DNA from: Butyricicoccus_A sp964513445
GTDB taxonomy: Bacteria > Bacillota > Clostridia > Oscillospirales > Butyricicoccaceae
DNA: 17,090 nucleotides
Reading direction: 5' to 3'
NCBI GenBank assembly: GCA_964513445.1
Contig: CAZEMM010000040.1
Span: 1-17,090 of the forward strand
Below, piece after piece: positions 12,258-17,090 of this stretch. The translations under genes and the position numbers were made by a program. Positions within the stretch are counted from its first letter, which is position 1, and each line of letters opens with the position of its first letter. The notes under the pieces are model-generated. The model saw nothing but the letters and a program-made list of their open reading frames with translations, did not search any database and was not told the DNA's origin.

Positions 12258-13304
12258 TTACATATAATCCGCTACGTTGTCGGCGGTTACCGGCTCAAAC
12301 GGTACCCAGATCATGGAATCGCTGTAGGATTCGCCGGAATCGTCCAGCTCAAAGTCGGTGCCTTCATTGACCGGGTTGCCTTCGATCATATTGATGCAGG
12401 CAAGAACCGAGCCTTCGCCCTGGCCAACCGGGTTCTGATAAACCGTCATCGCCAGAGTTCCGGCGACAATCGCATCCGCGCCGACATCGGTGCAGTCGAC
12501 GCCGCAGATCGGGAAGTCGATCTCTCTGCCGGCATTCTCGCACGCTTCTACCGCGCCCAGCGCCATCTCATCGTTATTCGAGATGATGCAGTCAAAATCG
12601 ATGCCGCCGGACAGTACCGTACCGATTCGATCCAGCGCCTCTGCACGATCCCACTCGCATGCGAGCGGCTCGATCGCTGCGGTTGCAGTGATGCCGTTCT
12701 CCTCAAGATACTCTATAACGCCTGCGGAACGATTGGTGGTGGAGACCTGACCCAAGACGCCCTGGAGCAAGATATACTTGATCTCGGTCTTGCCCTGCTC
12801 CTTGAAGTAGTTTAACAGATACTCGCCCTGGAAGCGGCCGGCGTCGATTTCATTCGATCCGCAGAACGCAACGTTTTCCGGATCCAGTACATGCAGATCG
12901 CTCGGCAAACGGTTTACAAAGACCAGCGGCGTATCTCCGGCAGCGTCGACCAGCGACTGTGCCGCCTCCGAGTCAACCGGATTGGCGATGATCGCAGCGA
13001 CACCGCCGTTGACTGCAGTTTCAATAAACTGAATCTGCTTGGATGCGTCATTCTGCGCGTCCTGTGCAACTACGGTGTATCCATACTTTTCACCCGCGGC
13101 AGACGCAGCTTCCTCTACCGTAGACAAAAACTGATCGCGCGTAGCCATAATCAGCGTAATCTCGCCGTTGCTGCCGCTCGAGGTGGAGGCAGCTGAGCCC
13201 GCTCCGTCATCGGCAGCAGTATCTCCGCTGCCGCCGCAGCCTGCCATCATGCCGGCGCACAGTGCGCCTGCCAACAGCATTGCCATTGTTCGTTTTAGCT
13301 TCAT
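12258..13304 (-). CDS. Sugar-type ABC transporter substrate-binding lipoprotein
   Basis: 348-residue extracytoplasmic receptor of the ribose/galactose/inositol-binding family (periplasmic binding protein 4 type). The signal MKLKRTMAMLLAGALCAG ends in the lipobox MMAGC, with the lipidated Cys at 23, followed by a Gly/Ser/Asp linker. The mature part begins EITLIMATRDQFLSTVEEAA, with the typical ASKQIQFIETAVNGGVAAII and NPVDSEAAQSLVDAAG, then CIISNNDEMALGAVEACENA and CGVDCTDVGADAIVAGTLAM of the second lobe. ATG 13302-13304 follows AAGGAG at seven bases. It is the last minus-strand gene of the sugar module, about 300 bp after the oxidoreductase. No ATPase or permease follows: the next gene is convergent. 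It may serve a transporter encoded elsewhere, or act as a sensor partner. The ligand is unknown; a sugar, cyclitol or glycoside is likely. Confidence 0.9.
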   Translation of the reverse strand: MKLKRTMAMLLAGALCAGMMAGCGGSGDTAADDGAGSAASTSSGSNGEITLIMATRDQFLSTVEEAASAAGEKYGYTVVAQDAQNDASKQIQFIETAVNGGVAAIIANPVDSEAAQSLVDAAGDTPLVFVNRLPSDLHVLDPENVAFCGSNEIDAGRFQGEYLLNYFKEQGKTEIKYILLQGVLGQVSTTNRSAGVIEYLEENGITATAAIEPLACEWDRAEALDRIGTVLSGGIDFDCIISNNDEMALGAVEACENAGREIDFPICGVDCTDVGADAIVAGTLAMTVYQNPVGQGEGSVLACINMIEGNPVNEGTDFELDDSGESYSDSMIWVPFEPVTADNVADYM

Positions 13305-13350
13305 TTGATTTCTCCTTTTCTTCTTTTTTTGATTTTCCAAAAGAGTTTCG

Positions 13351-13384
13351 TTACAGAGCAGCGTTCCCAATCGCCGCTCTGTAA
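13351..13384 (-). other. Leader hairpin upstream of the sugar-binding protein gene
   Basis: TTACAGAGC (13351-13359) pairs with GCTCTGTAA (13376-13384). After one mismatch three more pairs follow, around an 8-nt loop. It ends 47 bp upstream of the ATG and is followed on the minus strand by CGAAACTCTTTTGG, so it is not a classic terminator. It could stabilise or regulate the binding-protein message. Confidence 0.5.
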
Positions 13385-13550
13385 TCCCCTTTGTCCGGAA
13401 TGTGGATTTGAATTGAAGAGAACTTAAGAAACTGTATGTAAGCAGCAAAAAATTTGCTGTTTACGTTAAAATTTATCGTGCAAAGATATCAAAGCTCTTC
13501 CGCATCGGCTCTGTGATGCTCCGTGCGCCGATCGAATTCTTCCGGATGAT

Positions 13551-13593
13551 CTTTCCGGTGCGGGCGCCGTCGCAGGTCGCCCGCTCCGGGAAG
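13551..13593 (-). other. Very stable hairpin just after the oxidoreductase gene
   Basis: Positions 13551-13566 pair with 13578-13593 over 16 bp, with one T-T mismatch and one G-T pair, around an 11-nt loop. It begins 25 bp beyond the oxidoreductase stop. There is no T run after it on the minus strand, so it fits an mRNA 3'-end protection or processing element better than an intrinsic terminator. Confidence 0.6.
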
Positions 13594-13618
13594 CCCTGCG
13601 GATGGAGAGCTGGTATGC

Positions 13619-14815
13619 TCAGTCAAACGGTACCCATACTGCGCCGTTGTCCGCCGACTCGACGCACTTTTCAATCCACTTGACGCCCTGTGCGCCGGCT
13701 TCGATATCCGGATACCAGAAATCGCCATATTCCTTTATCTGCTCTTCCGTTCCGTTGTTGACCGCATCCATAGCGACCGCAAAACGGCGGTACAGGTTTG
13801 CCCATGCGTCAAACAAACCCTCTGCGTGGCCGCCGCCGATGCGGTCCTCAACCGTGGCATACGGGTACAGATAGCCTGCGCCGCGCTCAAGGATGCGGCG
13901 CGGTTCGCCCTCGATCTCGTAGGTCATCTGATTCGGTCGCTCGTCGTCCCACTCAATGGATGCCTTCGAGCCGACAACGCGGATGACATGGTCATGGCGC
14001 GCGCCGCAGTTGATGGAGCTGGACCAGACATAAACCTTCGCGCCTTCTTGAATGTGTTCCGCGCCCTTGAGCTTCATGATAGTGAACGCGTTGTCCTCCA
14101 GCTGACGGCCCTCGACAAACGAATCCTTTGTGCACATCAGCGAGTCAATCTTCATATTCGGCATCATCGCCTCGATAATGAACAGCGGATGCGTGCCGAC
14201 ATCGCCCAGCGCAAACGACGGGCCCGCCTTGCTCGGGTCAAAGCGCCACTTTGCCGACGGAACGGTTTCCTCGATCTTGTAGTTGTAGCCGCCGAACGCA
14301 AACGACATGTTGATGACGCGGATGTCGCCCAGATCGCCGTTGCGGATCATCTGGCGCGCCTGCTGAATCATTTGATGGCCGGAATAGCCGTAGGTCACAC
14401 CGACGACACGGTTCTGCTTCTTTGCCAGCGCAACCAGCTCCTCCGCCTGCTCCGAGGTAAAGCACAGCGGCTTCTCGCAGACAACATGCAGACCGGCTTC
14501 CAGCGCCGCCTTGCAGACGGTGTAGTGCATACCGTTCGGCGTCGCGATGGATACCGCCTCGATGCCGTCCTCGCGCTTTGCCTCCTGCTCAAACATCGTC
14601 TTATAATCCGCATAGCAGCGGTCAGGCGCAACGCCCAGCTCCGCCGCGAACGCCATGCCGCGCTCCGGATTGATGTCAAATGCGCCTGCAACCAGCTGGA
14701 AATTGTTGTCGCGCAGCGCGGCGGAACGATGGATGTAGCCGATCTGGCTGCCCTTGCCGCCGCCTACCATTGCCCAGCGAATCGGATGATCCAAAACCTT
14801 AGAACCGTTAATCAT
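13619..14815 (-). CDS. Gfo/Idh/MocA family NAD(P)-dependent oxidoreductase
   Basis: 398-residue cytoplasmic dehydrogenase expected to oxidise a hydroxyl of a sugar, cyclitol or glycoside. The Rossmann glycine motif is WAMVGGGKGSQIGYIHR (about residues 14-30), and the conserved CEKPLCFTSEQAEEL, whose Lys takes part in catalysis, is at about 113-127. The family helix GDVGTHPLF (about 208) carries the Asp/His usually near the substrate. The rest is the alpha/beta C-terminal domain, ending VWVPFD. ATG 14813-14815 follows AGAGGA at about eight to nine bases. It is 54 bp downstream of the isomerase gene and co-directional, so they form an operon. The family is too broad to name a substrate; inositol-type dehydrogenases and glycoside 3-dehydrogenases both belong to it. 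Confidence 0.92.
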   Translation of the reverse strand: MINGSKVLDHPIRWAMVGGGKGSQIGYIHRSAALRDNNFQLVAGAFDINPERGMAFAAELGVAPDRCYADYKTMFEQEAKREDGIEAVSIATPNGMHYTVCKAALEAGLHVVCEKPLCFTSEQAEELVALAKKQNRVVGVTYGYSGHQMIQQARQMIRNGDLGDIRVINMSFAFGGYNYKIEETVPSAKWRFDPSKAGPSFALGDVGTHPLFIIEAMMPNMKIDSLMCTKDSFVEGRQLEDNAFTIMKLKGAEHIQEGAKVYVWSSSINCGARHDHVIRVVGSKASIEWDDERPNQMTYEIEGEPRRILERGAGYLYPYATVEDRIGGGHAEGLFDAWANLYRRFAVAMDAVNNGTEEQIKEYGDFWYPDIEAGAQGVKWIEKCVESADNGAVWVPFD

Positions 14816-14869
14816 ATAAATTTTCCTCTCAAATTAGTTTTTTCATTTATGATGGATAGAGTTTTACAA

Positions 14870-15802
14870 TTAAATTTTATAGCCGACCGATTTCAGGTAA
14901 TCCACGCTCTGCTTGACATCGCGCAGCGAGGTGTCGGAATTGCGCGGGTCGCGCTCCTGTTCGATCGTGATGTAGCCGCTGTAGCCGATGTCCTCCAGCG
15001 CCTGCTTGATGCCCGGATAATCCAGCGAGCCGCTTCCGATCGGGCACATCGCGCCCTTGCCGCACGCGTCAAAGAAGCGGATGTGCTCACCCAGCACCTG
15101 CTTGTAAATCGTGTCGTTGACATCCTTAAAATGGACATAATCCAGCTTGTCCGCATATTTTTTCAGATAGGTCACCGGATCCATGTGCGAATAATACAGA
15201 TGGCCGGTGTCCAGGCACAGACCCGCGACATCATAGGGGATATCGCGTGCCACCGCGGCAATCTCGTCCTCGAACTCGATATAACCGCCCGCGTGCGGAT
15301 GAATGACCGGACGCACGCCCCAGCGGTTGGACCGCTCGCACACCGCGCGCACATTGCCCATAAACGCCGCCCATTCGTCCGGGGACAGACGCGGCGCAGT
15401 ATCCGGATGTCCCGCCGCATAATCGCGCTCGTCATGGCCCCAGTCCATCACGGTCAGATATGGTGTCGGCCACCGTTGTCCTTCATGCACCGGGAGCTTT
15501 GGCAGCTTCGGATCGGTGATCAGCCGGCAGATATCATCCACCGCGTCCAATACGCTTGGCTGGTTTTTTGGGTCGAGCAGATCATGGAAAATGGTTCCCA
15601 CGACAATCGCCAGACCGTTTTTCTCCAGCTCCGCGCCAACCGCATCGACATCAATCGGCAGATAGCCATATGGCCCCAGCTCGATGGCGCGATAGCCCGC
15701 CTGGCTTGCCTCGGACAGCACGCGCTGCCATGGCGGCAGGTACGGATTTTTCGGGTCGTCTACTCCCCAGCAGCACGGCGCCCCACAAATGTTCATGCTC
15801 AT
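14870..15802 (-). CDS. Sugar phosphate isomerase/epimerase family protein (IolE-like TIM barrel)
   Basis: 310-residue TIM-barrel protein of the AP endonuclease 2 / xylose isomerase-like family, which includes inosose dehydratase (IolE), hydroxypyruvate isomerase and sugar 3-epimerases. Likely metal and substrate residues are visible: Glu in RAIELGPYGYL, His in VIHPHAGGYIEFEDEI, Asp and His in LCLDTGHLYYSH, His in DYVHFKDVND and Glu in YITIEQERDP. The start is uncertain: ATG 15800-15802 is chosen (MSMNICGAPCCWG); AAAGGA lies about 13 bases upstream. A GTG three codons upstream (15809-15811) or an ATG two codons downstream are alternatives, and an upstream in-frame ATG (15830-15832) lacks a good site. 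It is first in the operon with the oxidoreductase, and divergent from an AraC-type regulator that probably controls it. The pair suggests oxidation followed by isomerisation, elimination or epimerisation. Confidence 0.88.
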   Translation of the reverse strand: MSMNICGAPCCWGVDDPKNPYLPPWQRVLSEASQAGYRAIELGPYGYLPIDVDAVGAELEKNGLAIVVGTIFHDLLDPKNQPSVLDAVDDICRLITDPKLPKLPVHEGQRWPTPYLTVMDWGHDERDYAAGHPDTAPRLSPDEWAAFMGNVRAVCERSNRWGVRPVIHPHAGGYIEFEDEIAAVARDIPYDVAGLCLDTGHLYYSHMDPVTYLKKYADKLDYVHFKDVNDTIYKQVLGEHIRFFDACGKGAMCPIGSGSLDYPGIKQALEDIGYSGYITIEQERDPRNSDTSLRDVKQSVDYLKSVGYKI

Positions 15803-15914
15803 ATCATACACGCTTCCTTTCTGACATCCCATCTTGATTCATACAGTTTCTTGTAATCACATGAGGTTCCTAAAAACAACATCGTTTTACAAATCCTTCA
15901 GTATTTTGTTTGAT

Positions 15915-15943
15915 TTGACGATTTGTTTTGTTTGTGTTATGCT
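15915..15943 (+). promoter_or_regulatory. Promoter of the AraC-family regulator gene
   Basis: TTGACG (15915-15920), 17 bp, then TATGCT (15938-15943) preceded by TG (extended -10). The leader to the ATG at 16086 is about 135 nt. TTTG/TTTTG runs fill the promoter, which could be binding sites for the regulator. Confidence 0.55.
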
Positions 15944-15946
15944 TTT

Positions 15947-15977
15947 ATTATATAAAATTTGCAGTTCTTTGCCTCAA
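15947..15977 (-). promoter_or_regulatory. Promoter of the isomerase-oxidoreductase operon
   Basis: On the minus strand TTGAGG (15972-15977) is followed by TATATAAT. The hexamer TATAAT (15947-15952) is at 19-bp spacing and TATATA at 17 bp. It is back to back with the AraC promoter, so one bound regulator could control both. The leader is about 140 nt. Confidence 0.5.
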
Positions 15978-16085
15978 TTATCCTGTTTGACCGCACATTT
16001 TTTTTCGGGCAAAACTGCACAAATTTCAAGACTGCTTTTTTGGATACTACACAATCTTGTACTCGATGACAGAAAGGGATCCCCT

Positions 16086-16958
16086 ATGCAGGCATTTTTG
16101 GAGAAAATCGAACAGGTATTTGAGGGTGAGCGGTTTCCCGTGCTGGTCTACGCAAACCGCCAGAACTACGGACAGCAAAAGCACGACCGCCCCATGCACG
16201 GACATGACACGCTGTGCGAGCTGCTGCTGTGCTACCGCGGCTTTGGCAGATACAATGTGGACGCGCGCAGCTATCCGGTGCAGCAGGGCGACCTCATCTA
16301 TTACAACGCGGGCGAGCTGCACGAGGTCGTGTCCAGCTACGATACGGAGATCGGCACCTATTGCTTTGGCTTTTCAAATGTGCATCTGCATGGATTGCCG
16401 CCGCATCATTTCATCCCGTCTGACAGCCCGCATGTACGCGCGTCCGGCACCCAGTTCCGCTTTCTCAGCGATCTGGCAGACCAGATTCTCGAGCGCTTTG
16501 ACCGCAATGAGCGGGATCAGCTGAGCGTACAGCTGCTCGGTATCTCGCTGCTGCTGATGGCGGCGCAGCTTCCGGCGGGGCTGGCGGCGCAGCCGTTTTC
16601 CGACAGCGCATCCGAGCTGACCGAACGCATTCGCCAATATATTGACACGCACTATACCGAGCCGATTCAGCTGGAGGACATCGCCCGCGAAATGCAGTGC
16701 AGCGTGCCGCACGTCGCACATACCTTCAAAAAAGTGACCGGCTATTCTCCCATCCAATATGTCATCCGCCGGCGTATCGGCATGGCGCAGACGCTGCTCA
16801 TCTCAAGCGATCTGTCCGCAACGCGCATCGCAACGATGGTTGGCTATGACAACACCAATTATTTTCACGCTATATTTACCAAGGTTGTCGGCATAACGCC
16901 GATCCGCTATCGAAAAAACTATCTGGAATCGCTGCGCGGCAACCGAAATCAGCTGTAA
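16086..16958 (+). CDS. AraC-family transcriptional regulator with cupin sensor domain
   Basis: 290-residue regulator. The N-terminal half (about 20-130) is a cupin ligand-binding domain: PMHGHDTLCELLLCYRGFGR, then VQQGDLIYYNAGELHEVVSS. The C-terminal region (about 185-285) has the paired helix-turn-helix of AraC/XylS: RIRQYIDTHYTEPIQLEDIA, SVPHVAHTFKKVTGYSPIQY, then LSATRIATMVGYDNTNYFHA and the closing KVVGITPIRYRK. The first 84 codons of the longer open frame are leader sequence; ATG 16086 is chosen because AAAGGGA precedes it and the cupin begins right after. It is divergent from the isomerase/oxidoreductase operon and most likely activates it when the sugar ligand is bound. No terminator is seen before the insertion-sequence end that follows. 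Confidence 0.93.
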   Translation: MQAFLEKIEQVFEGERFPVLVYANRQNYGQQKHDRPMHGHDTLCELLLCYRGFGRYNVDARSYPVQQGDLIYYNAGELHEVVSSYDTEIGTYCFGFSNVHLHGLPPHHFIPSDSPHVRASGTQFRFLSDLADQILERFDRNERDQLSVQLLGISLLLMAAQLPAGLAAQPFSDSASELTERIRQYIDTHYTEPIQLEDIAREMQCSVPHVAHTFKKVTGYSPIQYVIRRRIGMAQTLLISSDLSATRIATMVGYDNTNYFHAIFTKVVGITPIRYRKNYLESLRGNRNQL

Positions 16959-16988
16959 GCGCGCAAAAAAAACCCCGCTGGTGCTTTC

Positions 16989-17090
16989 TGATATGCTCCC
17001 CCTATGAGAGACAGTGAAAGAATAAAAAGCACTGCCAAACATAGGAGGAGCATTGTCATGCCGCGAAAACAAAAGATAGCAGCAGAGGAA
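16989..17090 (+). mobile_element. Left end of a probable IS3-family insertion sequence (runs off the right edge)
   Basis: From 16989 the sequence TGATATGCTCCCCCTATGAG, followed by AGACAGTGAAAGAATAAAAA, has the look of an IS3/IS150-type terminal inverted repeat: it begins TG, has a C run, then GACAG and A-rich runs. About 70 bp inside, a gene starts with AGGAGG and ATGCCGCGAAAACAAAAG, typical of orfA. ATGCTCCCCCTATG (16993-17006) can pair with CATAGGAGGAGCAT (17040-17053) in 13 of 14 positions, covering that ribosome binding site. The right end and target duplication are outside the window, so the exact boundary is not proven. Confidence 0.55.
17058..17090 (+). CDS. IS3-family transposase OrfA, first 11 codons (runs off the right edge)
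   Basis: ATG 17058-17060, with AGGAGGAG (17043-17050) seven bases upstream, begins MPRKQKIAAEE and is open to the edge. This basic start followed by a helix resembles the N-termini of clostridial IS3-type OrfA helix-turn-helix proteins. Eleven residues alone cannot prove the family; the inverted-repeat-like sequence just upstream adds support. Confidence 0.5.
   Translation, partial: MPRKQKIAAEE

Larger units (their letters stand above)
13305..13618. other. 314-bp spacer between oxidoreductase and binding-protein genes
   Basis: No gene is seen here. It holds two strong hairpins (13351-13384 and 13551-13593), a smaller stem CAGCAAA/TTTGCTG (13443-13449 and 13453-13459), and the AAGGAG ribosome binding site of the binding-protein gene. 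I could not find a convincing -35/-10 pair for that gene on the minus strand, so it may be read from the isomerase promoter or from an unrecognised regulated promoter. Confidence 0.5.

Noticed and set aside
13826..15856. 676-codon plus-strand open frame
   Set aside because: It is antisense to the oxidoreductase and isomerase genes and even spans their intergenic gap. The composition is Arg/Ala/His-rich with no motif; it is a mirror frame, not a gene.
16981..17053. Pseudoknot: GTGCTTT (16981-16987) with AAAGCAC (17026-17032), interleaved with the stem over the orfA ribosome binding site
   Set aside because: The first arm lies outside the likely insertion-sequence end at 16989, so this 7-bp pairing depends on the insertion site and is probably chance.

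Overview
The window looks like chromosome of an anaerobic, GC-rich member of the Clostridia (Firmicutes). The evidence is lipoprotein-type solute-binding proteins, strong AGGAGG-type ribosome binding sites, TATAAT/extended -10 promoters, a SecA with the C-terminal zinc motif, and an N-terminal fragment resembling clostridial 4-hydroxybutyrate dehydrogenase. A gut butyrate producer of the Oscillospirales (Butyricicoccus/Agathobaculum-like) is my guess; the sequence alone does not prove it. No tRNA, rRNA, CRISPR array or phage gene was seen.

Layout. Positions 1-274 (minus) hold the start of a 4-hydroxybutyrate dehydrogenase with its own promoter. Positions 592-3177 (minus) are a complete three-gene polar amino acid ABC importer (binding lipoprotein, permease, ATPase), with a promoter, an internal attenuator-like hairpin and a terminal hairpin. 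Divergent from it, 3228-5049 (plus) is a Rad50/YhaN-like membrane ATPase with an unusual P-loop. Positions 5149-5313 hold two terminators. Positions 5318-9020 (minus) carry secA followed by an unknown eight-helix membrane protein. prfB (release factor 2) is divergent from secA at 9305-10432 and has no programmed frameshift. Then come two overlapping half-size TauE/SafE-type membrane genes (10578-11287), a small gene broken by a TGA (11284-11580, minus), and a divergent XRE-type regulator (11684-12049) with an inverted-repeat operator candidate between them.

Positions 12258-16958 form a carbohydrate module. On the minus strand are an IolE-like TIM-barrel isomerase/epimerase, a Gfo/Idh/MocA oxidoreductase and, after a 314-bp spacer with strong hairpins, a sugar-type solute-binding lipoprotein. 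An AraC-family regulator is divergent from the isomerase. No permease or ATPase for the sugar-binding protein lies in the window. From 16989 to the edge is the apparent left end of an IS3-family insertion sequence, with the first codons of its orfA.

How they fit together: the left importer is self-contained. The right module probably senses (AraC), binds (lipoprotein) and oxidises/isomerises (Gfo/Idh/MocA plus TIM barrel) one sugar, cyclitol or glycoside. The central part is housekeeping (secA, prfB). I found no clearly new defence or mobile system. The most unusual points are the prfB leader, the TGA-broken gene beside the XRE regulator, the YhaN-like ATPase P-loop, the split TauE/SafE pair and the undefined oxidoreductase/isomerase pathway.
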